Numbered from the stretch's first letter, positions 11,391-23,097 are shown. The stretch is DNA of 64,000 bases from Hemileia vastatrix (GCA_030280995.1 JASXTE010000001.1:18478606-18542605), one strand, 5' to 3'. Translations and numbers: made by a program. Notes: generated by a model from the sequence alone, not told the origin.

Positions 11391-11879
11391 TTAAGGTGGT
11401 CTCTCAACTAAATGACAGTCATATGGATCTTTTGATAAACTTGGTCTTTTTAAAGGAGGATTTAATTCAGCTGGAAGAGTTTCATTAATTGGTCTAACTT
11501 TATTTGCTACCTTTTTATATTTTTCCGTGCCAAAATCCACTTTTACTTGAGATACTTGATCCATTATAGTTTTTCCATTATATAATTTGTCATAATAATT
11601 TTCTTTAGCTTCAGAACCAGAAACAGAAATAGAATTAGTGGAAAAATAATTTATATTTTCAATATTTTCATTTTTATCACTACCACCCCCTTTTCCTTCA
11701 TCTAATTTATCATAAAATTTTCTAACACCTTTTCCCCTTTCATCTTCCACTATAAAATCACCAGTAAATAATTTTGGCAGTTTATCCTCTTTCTGGAGGC
11801 CATAAAATAATCCACCACTAATATCACTATAATGAACCAAATTCCCTTTCCAATTTTTATCCAACATAATAAATCCCAT
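11391..11879 (-). pseudogene. Element D: protease/RT linker and truncated RT start
   Basis: Minus-strand frame whose C-terminal end (ELNPPLKRPSLSKDPYD) matches the segment just before the RT core of element E (DLNPPLQRPTLSRNPYD, about 41540-41580). It is therefore the start of the RT region of a related Ty3 element. The rest of pol is missing: the element is cut off at about 11391, before any RT catalytic motif. Confidence 0.65.
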
Positions 11880-12155
11880 CTTTTCTTTTAGACCATTTTT
11901 AAATTTTATAGACTAATTTGATAAAGATAATAAACATATAGAACAAATCCAGCACATAATGACATTCCAATGAAATATTAACAGAAAATAATTGAGAATC
12001 CACTTGAAATATCTCCAATTGAGCAAAACTATTGTGATCTGGGATCTCTTCTTGAGGGGAGATTGCAATATTAAAGCAATCAGCCATAATTACCCCAAAA
12101 AATGAGAGTATTTATACTTATCTTTAATAAATTTACCAGAAGCTAACCTTTTAAT

Positions 12156-12590
12156 TTACCTCTTCTTGGTGCACATACAACATTGGCACATTGTGGTAAG
12201 ACCAGGCCTTGTCTCCCAGCCATCATCACCTGGAGATGCTAATTGTAAATGAAACCTTCTCATATTATCACCAGTAATTTTTAAACTAATTCCCATTCCA
12301 CTCTGACAACCTATCCTTGCTTTAAAGTCCTTCAAAAAGGGCCTACCAAGACCCTTTTCTACTGATTCTCTGGTCACATAAAAGTGCACTCTTCCAACAG
12401 ATCCACCAATAGATAACTTGACATGCTCTTCTGTACCCATAAGTTCAGTAGCATGAACACCTATGCCTCTTAAATTACCACCAGTACCAGTTTTAATTGG
12501 CAAGCCTATTATAGTTTCTTTCTCTAAAGAAATTAAATTAATTTGTGATCCAGAATCCACCAGGCCCTTAACCTCTTTACCATTCTAAGT
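12156..12590 (-). pseudogene. Aspartic protease of element D
   Basis: Contains the protease active site within VDSGSQINLISLEKE, then a glycine-rich flap-like stretch and a DGGWE-like ending (GDDGWETRPG). Closely parallel to the protease of element E (VDTGSQINLVSVELGLP). The frame from 12560 runs to the stop at 12156; the preceding residues are in a decayed frame. Family: Ty3 retropepsin. Confidence 0.75.
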
Positions 12591-12599
12591 CACCATTAA

Positions 12600-13870
12600 A
12601 TACTCTAGAGGAGCAGAAAAACGAGTTTCCACTTCCTCTCCAAACTTTTCCACATTTTCACATATATATTCCACCTCTCCAACAGACACCCTTCTCCTTG
12701 TCAGATGCTTCTTCTGCCTTTATGCAAGTGCTGGATTAATCATAAATAATTCCCCCAAAGATAAAGGAATCTGGAGTTGATTCACTCTAACCAAAACCAT
12801 CTCCATAGCATTTTCTTGGCAAGATACTACTGGAATTTCATGTTGAACTTTTTATTTAATAAACTTGGCCCTGGGCACCTCTAGAGGACCAACATTTCCA
12901 TCTTCACCCCCCATAATAACATCTTCATCTACAATAACCCTAGCTTCATCACCAGCTTCTTTCACCAATCCAGATCCATCACTGGTTCTCCTTACCCCTT
13001 CCATATAGTAGGACTTGCAAAAATTGGTCTGGTAAGAGACACTATTGGCACATCTTCCTCAGAATCACATTCTTCTCTCACAGGAATAGGCTCACCATTC
13101 AAATCAAATTTTCCATAACAGGGAGGCCCCATATCCACCATTCTCTTCTGCATTTTTTAAATTTTGTCCTTAGTGTAAGGCTTCTTCTCAATCTTTTTAA
13201 TTCAAGTCTTTCCCAGTTTATCTCTAAGTTTTCTCTGAATGCTACTTTTAGCTTTACTAGAAGCTGCTCTTCTATAAGAATAAACATCATATTTACCAAT
13301 AATACAGCTGCCATCCACCCTAACAACCATTTCCAACTCTAATCTACAAAATGAAGTTGTAAAATTGGCCTTAATGACCTCCTTTTCCTTACCCTTATCT
13401 AATTTTCCACCATCAGTACCACCATTCTTTTTACCATCTTTAGTATTTCAGCCATCAAATTCCTCCTATCCAAATCCAAAGGTTCTTTCCATCACTGGGT
13501 TTAATGAAAGATCCATAAGGAAGTTTGTAAACCTTTAAATAAAATTTTACTCTACCAGCCTGCATGTCCTTTTCCAAAAAATAACATTCTTCTGCCTTGT
13601 GTCCCCTCCTATTACAATAGGAGCACACCCTAGGTTTTCCATAACCACCTCTATAGGCACTTACACCATTACTATTACCATTAATACCACCATTTCCATT
13701 TCCATCCCCATTAAACCAGTTTCCATTTCCATTAAAGCCATATTTTCTCCTCTCATAACCCCTAGATAGATAAGAAGAAAAAATTTAAGTTGAAGCCACA
13801 GGCGCTCTTCTGGCCTTCTGAGTTTTTTGAACAAATACTTTGAGATTATTTGTTTAATCAGCTAAATTAT
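12600..13870 (-). pseudogene. Element D gag, C-terminal part with zinc knuckle
   Basis: Heavily interrupted gag. A clear CCHC zinc knuckle, CSYCNRRGHKAEEC, is read on the minus strand at 13584-13625 and matches the knuckle of element E (CYYCNKEGHTRMRC). Upstream are asparagine/glycine-rich repeats (about 13660-13750). The sequence is cut at 13870 by element B; the rest of gag resumes at 22233. Confidence 0.75.
13866..13870. repeat. Target-site duplication ATTAT, left copy (element B)
   Basis: ATTAT precedes the LTR at 13871 and recurs at 22233-22237 directly after the other LTR. Confidence 0.88.
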
Positions 13871-14680
13871 TGTCACTGGAAGACCTACTCACAAGGTCGA
13901 GGGTGTTCCTGGAAGTGAGATGAAGAGAGTAGTTTAGAAACTTCTTCGAAACACAGAGGAAATGTTTGAGGAAGTGATTCGAAGATGACTCAAAGGAAGA
14001 GCTAATCCTTCGAGATATGTTCGATAAGAATTCTAATATACTTTAAAGGTAATATTAATATTCTTAAGATCTCACAAAGGGTTGGAAACTCAATAATCAA
14101 AGATTTAAGTTTTAGAAATGATTACTGAGAAAAATAAGGAAATATACAATAATAATGATTTAACCTGAAGCTTTTACCACTATTAACTATATATACGTTT
14201 TATAATCTAATTCTAAAGAAATATCAAACCAAAATCCAACCCCTTTTATATCCATTACTCCTCCTTGCATTGACCTCATACCCATCCATCATTCTGCACA
14301 CCACAGACCTCCAAAAATACACCCGTTACACCTGGACCCTCCTCACTAACATCCTTTAACCCTTTAATCCTCCACTAACCATCCCGTCCATGCTCACTAC
14401 CCCTGTTAATAACCCACAGATACTTAATAAACCTTTTAGCGGAATATTACATTAACTATTGCACTGTGCGTTGCTTATCGAAGAAAAGACTAAACACACT
14501 ATTGAGACATTGACTAATTTAGATTTAAAGTTTAGACTAGCGCAGCTGAATGGTGAGTACACAAAGGAAAATTGTAGTTGCTATGTAGAATTGTTTTCTG
14601 TGCTTTGAGTATGGATTTAGACCTCTGTATTATTGATTTAATGAGCTGCTTTTGCCTCGAGTGTCACGTGGCGCATGACA
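13871..14680 (-). repeat. 3' LTR of element B
   Basis: 810 bp, nearly identical to 21423-22232. Inverted termini TGTCA...TGACA. Its outer edge on the plus strand (GTGTCACGTGGCGCATGACA) lies just upstream of the TATA box of the antisense gene, so it may supply upstream promoter sequence; CACGTG is an E-box. Confidence 0.92.
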
Positions 14681-14690
14681 GATTCCCAGG

Positions 14691-14699
14691 TATAAAACG
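14691..14699 (+). promoter_or_regulatory. TATA box of the antisense gene in element B
   Basis: TATAAAACG lies 10 bp beyond the LTR edge and about 95 bp before the ATG at 14786, on the strand opposite to gag-pol. A comparable box stands in the same place in element E (35205-35213). Confidence 0.55.
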
Positions 14700-14785
14700 T
14701 GAGCTCCTTTGAGCATGAGACACATTCTTCCCACACTACTTTCTCTGAATCCTTCTTTTATTAATTATTATTTTTTCCTTGTATT

Positions 14786-15746
14786 ATGTCAAACTGCCCT
14801 ACCCCAACTCCAATGCCTCCACACCCCAAAGCGGATGGTGGAATTGTTACACGGCAATATTCCCAAGCATTCATGGCCTGCAAATCAATGGATTATTTTT
14901 GCGTTGAAAGTACGGCCACACAAGGTCCTCTCCAGAAATGCGATTTTTGCCTCTGGAGATGGGTGACGTGTGATGCTCTCACAAAAAATGAGGACATCAA
15001 GCAAAGATTTACCAAGAATAAATACTGGGTAATCCCAAAGACCAAAGAGGTGGTTGAAGAAATTTGGGACATGTTGGTTGGGGACAATCGTTCGGTAGAT
15101 GAAGTTGAGGAAGAGGTCGAGGATACCGTGGCAACTTGGGTAACCCAGGTCACAGATAAAAAACGAGGGGTGGAAGAGGAGGTGGATGAACTGGTTGAAT
15201 AGGATGAGGATTAAGTTCCCATCTGAAACTGGACGCCGAAGAAGCGGCGGATGGTCATTGAAGATGATATAGAGGAGAAGGAAGTGACATTGGAGGTCAT
15301 TCTGAAGTTATTTTTAGAGGCTGACCTGTTTTTCAAAGTAAGTCTGCTTTTTTTTAATTTCAAAAATTTTGTTATTGATGACCGTATGTTTTTAGAGTTC
15401 AGATTTTATTGCCGAAGCTCCAATTGTGGAAGCTGTGCCATAGCTGCCAATTGAGGCAAGTCAACTGGCAGTTGATTTGAGGGAGGATATCAAGGAAACC
15501 CTTGACCAGGTATGGTCGAAGAAACCCCAGCAGGGTCGAAGAGCTCGATTCATTGAAAATTTAAGTGATGAGATTGACAAGATTGTCGATGCCGCCTCCT
15601 TCAATGTGGAAGAAGAATTACTGGAGATTGGAGAAGTGGTGCCGGTAGGAGAGGAGGAGGTATTTGAGAAATGCAGGAAGGAAATAAGGGTGGTTTTGGA
15701 AAAAATGAAGAAATTGGTTTGGGAAAAAATACAGGAGAAAATTTGA
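14786..15746 (+). pseudogene. Antisense accessory gene with degenerate Zn2Cys6-like cluster (element B)
   Basis: Runs opposite to gag-pol between pol and the 3' LTR. Predicted 300 codons in two exons: 14786-15337 and 15396-15746, with a 58-bp intron GTAAGT...TTTAG. The N-terminus shows F29-x2-C32-x6-C39-x12-C52-x2-C55-x6-C62, the spacing of a fungal binuclear Zn2Cys6 cluster with the first cysteine replaced by Phe. The rest is acidic and helix-rich with a short basic KKRR patch near the exon 1 end. Four in-frame stops (15200, 15212, 15224, 15441) each differ by one C-to-T change from a Gln or Arg codon. Similar in layout and size to the open gene at 35281 in element E. A DNA-binding role is inferred from the cysteine spacing only. 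Confidence 0.65.
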
Positions 15747-16540
15747 AATGGAAAGAGAAAAAAAAAGAAAGGAAGGAAAAAGAAAAAATAGAAAGTAATT
15801 TGTGTATTTATTTTATTTATTTTATTTTGTTGTTTTAATTGAAATTTTAATATATTTTTTATAAGATTTTGAAAAAGAAAAAGGAAAAGGAAAAAAGAAA
15901 AAAAAAGAATGTTTGAGGAAATCTCAGTTTTAGTTTAAAAAAGAAAAAAATTAAGTAAGAAGAGAAAAAAAATAGTTGATTGAAAAAATTTCTTTTGAAA
16001 TGAAAATTTAATGAGAGAAAAAAATTTTATTTGTGAAAGTTTATTTATTGAAGTTTTTTAGGACTTTTGGTTATTTGAAAGGAAAGAAGAAAAAAATATA
16101 TAGTTTTTGAAAAAAGAGTTTGAAAGAAAGAAGTAATTTGTTTGAAGAATTTTAAAATAGAGATTAAAAGTTGAAGTGAAGTTTGAGAAAGATTGTCCTA
16201 TTCAGTTCGTGAAAAAAATTTATAGTTCGAAGAAAAAGAAATAAGGGAAAAGAAAAAAAAAGTTTGAAAAGAGAAAAGAAAGAAAACTAAAAGAATTATT
16301 GATTTTTTAAGATTTTATTTTAATGAATTTTAAGATTTTATTTTTATTATTTTTTATTTTATTTTATTTTATTTTATTTTATTTATTTTTTTAAAGAAGG
16401 TTGAAAAAGCTTTTGAAAAGAAGAAAGAAAAAGAGAAAACAGAGTAAGAATTTTTTGAAGAGAAGAAGTTTTGGAATTTTAAGAAAAGAAGAGAAAAGAG
16501 AAAGAAAAAAGAGAAGAGAAGAGAAAAATAAAAGAGAGCT
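15747..16540 (+). other. Purine-rich low-complexity tract between the antisense gene and pol of B
   Basis: About 800 bp of GAAAAGAAAA-type sequence with a short run of TTTTA repeats (about 16340-16385). No coding frame. It separates the convergent 3' ends of the antisense gene (plus strand) and the chromodomain end of pol (minus strand). Confidence 0.7.
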
Positions 16541-16903
16541 CTAAGGTTTTGGTTTTAAAGGATATTTAAGATGAAAAGATTTTAGGAGTTCAAGGGCATT
16601 AGAAACATTGATGGCTGGTTCCCAGGATGTTTTGTCTGAGTCATTGAGGAAGCCTTCCCATTCCATGAGGTATTGAAGTTTCCCCTTGTGCATTCTCGAA
16701 TCAAGGATACGGCTTACTTCCCACTCTAGATGGTCTTCTACTTCTACCGGTTCCAGAGGAGGTTGGTTCCTGCCCAGGTATGTTTCTTGAGCCAGTTCCA
16801 GGAGAGATACGTGAAAAACAGGGTGAATAGCTTGCCATTTAGGAGGTATTTTGAGTTGAAATGCAGTTTTATAGACTTTGGAGTCAATTTCGAATGTTCC
16901 CAA
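16541..16903 (-). pseudogene. Chromodomain and post-integrase region, element B
   Basis: The minus-strand frame contains the integrase tail (WQAIHPVFHVSLLE, the usual HPVFHVSLL of chromoviruses) and then a full chromodomain: WEVSRILDSR, LQYLMEWEGF, DKTSWEPAINVSNA. The aromatic positions W/Y/W typical of histone-reading chromodomains are present. It ends pol at 16541. Short breaks separate it from the integrase core upstream. Confidence 0.88.
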
Positions 16904-16939
16904 GCGCCTTTCGGCCAGGTTCTTTGATGGTTGAGTTGT

Positions 16940-17719
16940 TCAAATGTTTTGTGCGTCGAGCCATACTTTGTTTCCTGGTTTAAAGGAAAAAGAAGATTGT
17001 TGATGTTTGTTGGCCTGTTCCTTGTACCTTGTAATTGCTAATTCCAAGTTTGATTTAAGTTCTTCTTGGAGTCGTGATATGGTTCGAAGATAATATTCCG
17101 CAGGATGACTAGTTCCTACATGGATTAAGTTGAATTGAGGATGTCTTCCATAAACAGTTTTGAGAGGAGATTGTTGTGTCAAAGAATGAGTCAAGTTATT
17201 ATAAGCAAATTCGGCCAATGGTAACCATGTGGTCCGATTGTCTTGCTGGTAACTGACATACATTCAAAGGTATTTTTCGAGGATTTTGTTGACCCTTTCC
17301 ATTTGCCCATTGGTTTCAAGATGATAGGCCATGGAGAGATTCCTCTTGATATTGAGTTGTTGACACAATTGAGTCCAGAATGTGAATACAAACAATGATT
17401 CTCTATCTGAAATAATATCATTAGGTAAGCCATGTTTGGAAAATACATATTCTAGAAATAATTTTGACAAATCTTCTGCTGTAGCAATGGTAGTGGTTTT
17501 AATGAAAATAGACATTTTTGAAAATATATCTACTATTAATAATATAGAATCAAAATTATTAGAAAGTGGAAGTTGAGAAATAAAATCCATCAATAAAGAT
17601 TCCCAAGGTTTAGAGGGAATAGGAAGTGGTTGAAGCAACCCATGCTTTGGGTGACAGGGAGCCTTATTCCTATTACATTTGTAACAAGATCTTATATAGG
17701 CCTTGATTTCTCTGGTCAT
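16940..17719 (-). pseudogene. Integrase of element B
   Basis: Contains the CYKCNRNKA cysteine pair of the zinc finger. The core triad is LLMDFISQLP, ISDRESLF and GQMERVNKILE (D, D, E). A stop at 17264-17266 (within the helix after the catalytic Glu) divides it from the C-terminal part (YVSYQQDNRTTWLPLAEFAYNN), which stays open to 16940. TTGACAC-type substitutions are frequent. Not functional as read. Confidence 0.85.
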
Positions 17720-17989
17720 TCCTGGCTAGAAGAAATCCCTTGATATTAACTGTTAGGTTTTTTCAACCCCAAAATGACCAGCTAATGTAGAATCATGTCG
17801 ACTATTGAAAATCAATAATTTTATTTCATTATTGTCGGGTATGACTACTCTACCTTCAAAAACTAATAGACCTGATTCAATACTAAATCTTTTGGCCCCT
17901 TGCTTCGAGAGTATTTTGTCTTTTATCCCTAAACAATAATTGTCCTTTGACTGAGCTTTGAGGATGTTGAATAGTGGATTTTGTAAAGA

Positions 17990-18535
17990 TTAAATTGTCA
18001 TCAAATTAAGTTGATGAGTCGTTAACATTGATTCGTTGAAAATTGATTTCACATTTGCTGGGTTCTTGTCAGCAAATGCGTCCCCCCGCTGTGGGTAAAC
18101 GTCGTCCCGACGTGACAAGATATCTGGGACAATGCAGTTCTTACCTGGGCAATAGGAAATAGAAAAAGGAAATTCAGACAAAAATTTAGCCCACCTGGCT
18201 TGACGCCTGGTTAACACTTTGGAAGACATAAAGTATTTTAAAGCATTATGGTCAGTCAGGATTTGAAAAGGACTATCTAGGCTGAGAAGAAAACAGCGCC
18301 ATTTTTTAAGACAATGAAAAATAGCTAAAAGCTCCTTGTCATGAATTTCATAGTTTAATTCTGCTGCAATGAGTTTGCGTGACTCAAAAGCAACAGGATG
18401 AAACAATTTTGTTTCAGGATTGAATTGAGAAATGACCCCAGCTATATCATAATTGCTAGCGTCTGTCTTGACTATTGTCGAAGCAGAAGGATCAAAGTGT
18501 TGAAGAATTGGAGCTGTGGTAAACACAGTCTTCAA
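17990..18535 (-). pseudogene. RNase H of element B
   Basis: Tethered RNase H of the Ty3 type: IVKTDASNYDIAGVISQ (first catalytic Asp), FESRKLIAAELNYEIHDKELLAI (catalytic Glu region), PFQILTDHNALKYF (Asp) and a CPGKNCIVPDILSRR ending. All four motif blocks are readable in one frame. Confidence 0.85.
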
Positions 18536-18547
18536 TGCTTGGAATTC

Positions 18548-19260
18548 CTATTGTGCTGTAGAAGTAAAAACAAAAGGAATATCTTTTCTAAGAAGAGAAG
18601 TAAGATTGGAAATAGTTTTAGAGTAATCTTTAATAAATCTTCTATAGAAATTGGCAAAACCCATAAATCCTTGGAGGGATTTAACGGTTTTGGGCTCAGG
18701 CCATTCCAGGATTTTTTGGACCTTTTTGTTGTCCATGACTAAACCATCTGTGGGTAACGTAAACCCCAAAAAATCAATAGATTAAAGATGGAATTCGCAT
18801 TTATTGTTCTTGGCGTAGAGACCGTGATCTCGAAGGCGATTTAGAACCTGTCAAACATGATGAATGTGTTCATCAAGTGTCTTCAAGAAAATTAAAATAT
18901 TGTCTAAGTAGACGACAACAAATTGTTTGACAAAATCTTGAAAGATGTCATTAACAAAAGTTTGAAAAGTAGATGGTGCGTTACATAATCCAAATGGCAT
19001 TACTAAATATTCAAAACTTCTGAATCTAGTGCGCATTGCAGTCAGTGGTTCATGACCTTCTGCAATGCAAACAAGATTATAAGCGCCTTTAAGATCAATT
19101 TTAGAAAAGAAATTAGCACCATTAAAAAGGGTAAGAAGCAATGACATAGGAGGAACTAGATATGCATTCTTCTTTGTAACTGTGTTGAGCTTTCTATAGT
19201 CAACACACAACCTAAGGCTACCATCTTTTTTCTTTACAAAAAGAACAGGGGAGCAGGTTG
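18548..19260 (-). pseudogene. Reverse transcriptase of element B, catalytic Asp lost
   Basis: [20 protein letters not shown] and [15 protein letters not shown] are standard RT blocks. The catalytic box reads YLDN (18899-18910) instead of YLDD; D to N is a single G-to-A change on the coding strand. The thumb/connection block GFMGFANFYRRFIKDYS follows at 18600-18690 after a stop-bearing stretch (18770-18850). Enzymatically dead as it stands. Confidence 0.88.
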
Positions 19261-19476
19261 GAGATTTACTGGCTCTGATGAAACCTTTGGCTACATTCTC
19301 TGCAATGTAGTCTCAAGGAACTTGAGATTTGTCCTTCAATAAAGAATAGACAGGACCTGCCAGAGGTACTGGACCTATTAACTCTATTTGATGGTTGTAG
19401 GGTCAATGAGGTGGTAATATATTGGCCTTGCGGATTAAGAAAAGGTCGAGGAAATCATGATAGATTCCCAGTAGAG

Positions 19477-20160
19477 TCAATTTAATGGCTTCAAAGTTGA
19501 TTTAGTTGCCCTCATCATCATTGAGGGAAGACCAGAATTTAGAGAGCATAATTCAACTACTTCAAGGCAATTTAAATCCTCTTTGAGTGAAGTGATCGAG
19601 CTAGAAGGTTTAGCCAATTGCTCATTTAGAGGGAAATAAGATACTTGAAAGTCATCTTGCAGAGATTTGTCCTCTAGCAGGACATTGTTAGGTGGGTTGC
19701 TTAACTCCCTATTGACCTGCATTGAAGAATAAGAAATATACTTAGTGCGTGGGGTGATCAATCCCTGTGACCAATCAATTTCAGGATTCCAATGCGTTAA
19801 AAAGTCATGGCCAAGAATGGTATCATCCATTCTTGGGGAGTTCAAGACTGATAATTCCCACTCGAAGGGGGGAAAATTGGAAAAGTTGAAAACCCATAAA
19901 ACTTTCCTACTTACCCAATATTTGGGTTCCTCTGATTTGACCAAATAAATTGGAGTTTGATCAATATCTGTGAATGTCAGCTTTAACTTCTCGGCAAAAG
20001 ATAAACTGACAAAAAAAATTGAAGCTCCAGAGTCTATAAGACAACTGAAGGGGGTATCCTCCTTAAAAAGAATGAATCTCAAGTGATTTAAGGCAACTCC
20101 AGTCCTTAAGACATGGAGGTTCTGTGCACTGGGAGAGATAAGATAGTTTGCTTTGCACAC
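19477..20160 (-). pseudogene. Aspartic protease region of element B
   Basis: FSCLIDSGASIFFVS carries the DSGA active site. Further on, ILGHDFLTHWNPEIDW is the ILG....L....IDW block that ends Ty3 retropepsins. The frame is open over 227 codons, but the sequence before RT (19260-19476) contains stops. Confidence 0.82.
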
Positions 20161-20224
20161 AAGTAAACTATCTACTAGTTTTTTGACCTTTAACTAGTAC
20201 CTTCTCTTTCCTTCAACTTTACTC

Positions 20225-21058
20225 AATATTCTAGCTTGTGATTACCCCCACAATACATACATAGCCCATTATCTGCTTGTCTCTTCCTCTCAGCTTCTTT
20301 AAGTTCCCCTTTTGGATCCATTACTTTACTGATATTGCCTGGGGTCGAGATTTTTGGTCGAGGTTTGTCTTTCCCTTATTGGGTTTGGATTCAGTTGTCC
20401 GTGGGTGTGAAGAAGATCCCAATTTAAAATTAAGGCCTTGAGATTTGTTGGTATATTGACGATGTTGAAGTCGTCCTTGGTAGATGCCATCGAGTTCAAG
20501 TGTTCGATCCATTAAATCCGTTAAAGTAGTCATCTTCTGACCATGAAGATTTAATTGATCCAGAATCCTTGAAGGAAGTCCCTTTTTGAAATGATACTTG
20601 AGGGCAGCATCATTCCAACCTACTTGAGTTTGAAGTGCTCTGAAGTTCGAGATATATTCAGAGGCTTTACCATTATCACTCATGCAAAGGAAATCAAGTT
20701 CAATTTCTGCGTTGTCAGTTTCATTAGGGTCACTGAACAAGGTAAAGAGTTGGTCTTCAAACTTTTCCCAGTTATTAATGAGTAAATGGGTTTCTGTTGA
20801 AGAGAGCATGAGAAGATAAGGTTTGAACCACCTTGCTTCTTTTCCGGCTAGGAATGAAGAAGCGTAAACAACCTTTGATCGGTTATTATTGAAGGTTCTA
20901 GGGCCGTTATGGAACAGGAGCTTGCAGGTTTGTAAGAAGGGGGGCAATCTGTCTGGATGTTCTCCATCAAATTTATCAGCAGATTTCATGGAAGGAGTTT
21001 TGAATTTTGATCCCTCCAAAGACGTTGGATTGGAAAGGGTTTTCATGAAAAGTCTCAT
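20225..21058 (-). pseudogene. gag of element B
   Basis: Retrotransposon gag: KFDGEHPDRLPPFLQTC at the start of the domain, then AGKEARWFKPYLLM and NWEKFEDQLFTLFSDPN, typical of chromovirus gag. A CCHC knuckle follows (CMYCGGNHKLEY), but its last cysteine codon reads TGA (about 20228-20230). The N-terminal part beyond 21058 up to the 5' LTR contains stops (about 21160-21210). Confidence 0.85.
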
Positions 21059-21422
21059 GAATTCTTCCAGAGAATTAGATGGTCCAGGTTTAAAAGGTTG
21101 ACCAGAAGGGTGAGTAACAGGGGCGGATGGTACCTCATGAATTGTATCCTCTCCTTATTCTTCCTCGCTAGAATCATCAAAATCCTGGGGGATATCTTCT
21201 TCAGATTAGACTGAGTGTCCCCGTTACCTAATGTCGAGAGATTCCAGGGAGTGAGTGCGGGAAACAGGTCGTGTGGCTGTTGGCCTGCCTCTGGCGCAAG
21301 CCCTAGTAGTAGCGCCCGTAGGAGGAGTACGTTGAACAGGTTCCATTTCTGAAGACTTTAAACACCTGAAAAAAGGATGTAGTAGTTCCAAAGAATGAGA
21401 ACTACGGAGAATTAAATTATAC

Positions 21423-22232
21423 TGTCACCGGACGACCTACGCACAAGGTCGAGGGTGTTCCTGGAAGTGAGATGAAGAGAGTAGTTTAGAAACTTCTTCG
21501 AAACACAGAGGAATTGTTTGAGGAAGTGATTCGAAGATGACTCAAAGGAAGAGCTACTGCTTTGAGATATTTTCAATAAGAATTCTAATATATTTTAAAG
21601 TTAATATTAATATTCTTAAGATATCACAAAGGGTTGGAAACTCAATAATCAAAGATTTAAGTTTTAGAAATGATTACTGAGAAAAATAAGGAAATATACA
21701 CTAATAATGATTTAACCTGAAGCTTTTACCACTATTAACTATATATACGTTTTATAATTTAATTCTAAAGAAATATCAAACCAAAATCCAACCCCTTTTA
21801 TATCCATTACTCCTCCTTGTATTGACCTCATACCCATTCATAATTCCGCACACCACAGACCTCCAAAAATACACCCGTTACACCTGGACCCTCCTCACTA
21901 ACATCTGTTAACCCTTTAATCCTCCACTAACCATCCTGTCCATTCTCACTACCCCTGTTAATAACCCACAGATACTTAATAAACCTTTTAGCGGAATATT
22001 ACATTAACTATTGCACTGTGCGTTGCTTATCGAAGAAAAGACTAAACACACTATTGAGACATTGACTAATTTAGATTTAAAGTTTAGACTAGCGCAGCTG
22101 AATGGTGAGTACACAAAGGAAAGTTGCAGTTGCTATGTAGAATTGTTTTCTGCGCTTTGAGTATGGATTTAGACCTCTGTATTATTGATTTAATGAGCTG
22201 CTTTTGCCTCGAGTGTCACGTGGCGCTTGAAA
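21423..22232 (-). repeat. 5' LTR of element B
   Basis: 810 bp, matching 13871-14680. Followed by the right ATTAT duplication at 22233-22237. No standard TGG-type primer binding site is seen next to its inner edge (21422 downwards on the minus strand). Confidence 0.92.
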
Positions 22233-22980
22233 ATTATCCTCAAATTTATTATCAACATCCCCCTCAACCTTAGAAACAGGCTGACTCAACTGAGCCTTGA
22301 CTGTAATATCATTATTTTTGGCCAAAACTTTTCTAACCTTGCTAACATATTTAGTGCAGGACTCCTGATACTTGTCCAAAGCCATTAATTTTAAATATTC
22401 CTGAATGCTCTCTTTGATGACCTGTAGAGCAGGAAGTTTCTGTTCTCCATTTGGTAAGTCCTTCATCAAGTTTTTTCTAGACAGCTCCTTTAATGCATCC
22501 ATTCTGATGTCCCTGCTGAATGATTACCAAAATAAATCTTTAGCCTGGTTTTCATGGCCTATTTCCTCCACCAGAATCAATTATTCCACCACTTCATCAA
22601 ACTACCTACAAAAATTTGAAGTCCATCCTATTAGAAACTCCACCCTTTTCTTGCCGGTCACTGGCAATCTTGTTAAGGTCCACCATAGTATACCTGACTC
22701 CCCATCTATCAACCATCTCCTTTGACTATTTCAACCAATCCCATCTTTTATAACCATCCATAGAAATTACCTCCATTTCCACCTATCTGTCCACAATAAA
22801 GAACCTAATCTGCTTCACCATGTCCATATTTGAAGCCCCATCAACAGCAGCAGTGGCTTCATAGCAATTGAAGAGCCATTTAACTTCTTCCTCATTAAAC
22901 TTTGGCCCATCCAAAGAAAAAATCTTGACCAAAGCACCAACTGGAAGAAAAACACCACAACCAGCAGCAGAAGACATCCC
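22233..22980 (-). pseudogene. Element D gag, N-terminal part
   Basis: Minus-strand gag start: MSSAAGCGVFLPVG at 22977 downwards, then a FSLDGPKFNEEEVKWLF segment and DMVKQIRFFI. This parallels the gag start of element E (FVGINTKKFLRRFEQAA, DMVRQVLFFVTNE). A second open piece is at 22182-22502. Stops lie in between. The frame is interrupted by element B at 22232 and its C-terminal part lies at 12600-13870. Confidence 0.75.
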
Positions 22981-23097
22981 AAAATTATAAGATAAAACCT
23001 ACAAAAAATAACTTCAGTGTTTGTTTAATAAGACTCTTTCAGGATAAGAAAGTCCAGATTTTAAGTATGTTTTATTAAAAGCTATAGATTTCAAACC

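Larger units (their letters stand above)
13871..22232 (-). mobile_element. Complete but decayed Ty3 chromovirus with an antisense gene (element B)
   Basis: 8.36-kb element in minus orientation. Both LTRs are exactly 810 bp (13871-14680 and 21423-22232), start TGTCA and end TGACA or TGAAA, and are flanked by ATTAT. On the minus strand: gag, protease, RT, RNase H, integrase, chromodomain, ending at 16541. The 1.86 kb between pol and the 3' LTR instead holds a plus-strand, i.e. antisense, gene (14786-15746) and a purine-rich tract. Inserted into gag of element D. Confidence 0.92.

Noticed and set aside
15251..15454. Separate small gene in element B
   Set aside because: Same frame as 14786-15202 and interrupted by a canonical intron; it is part of the antisense gene.
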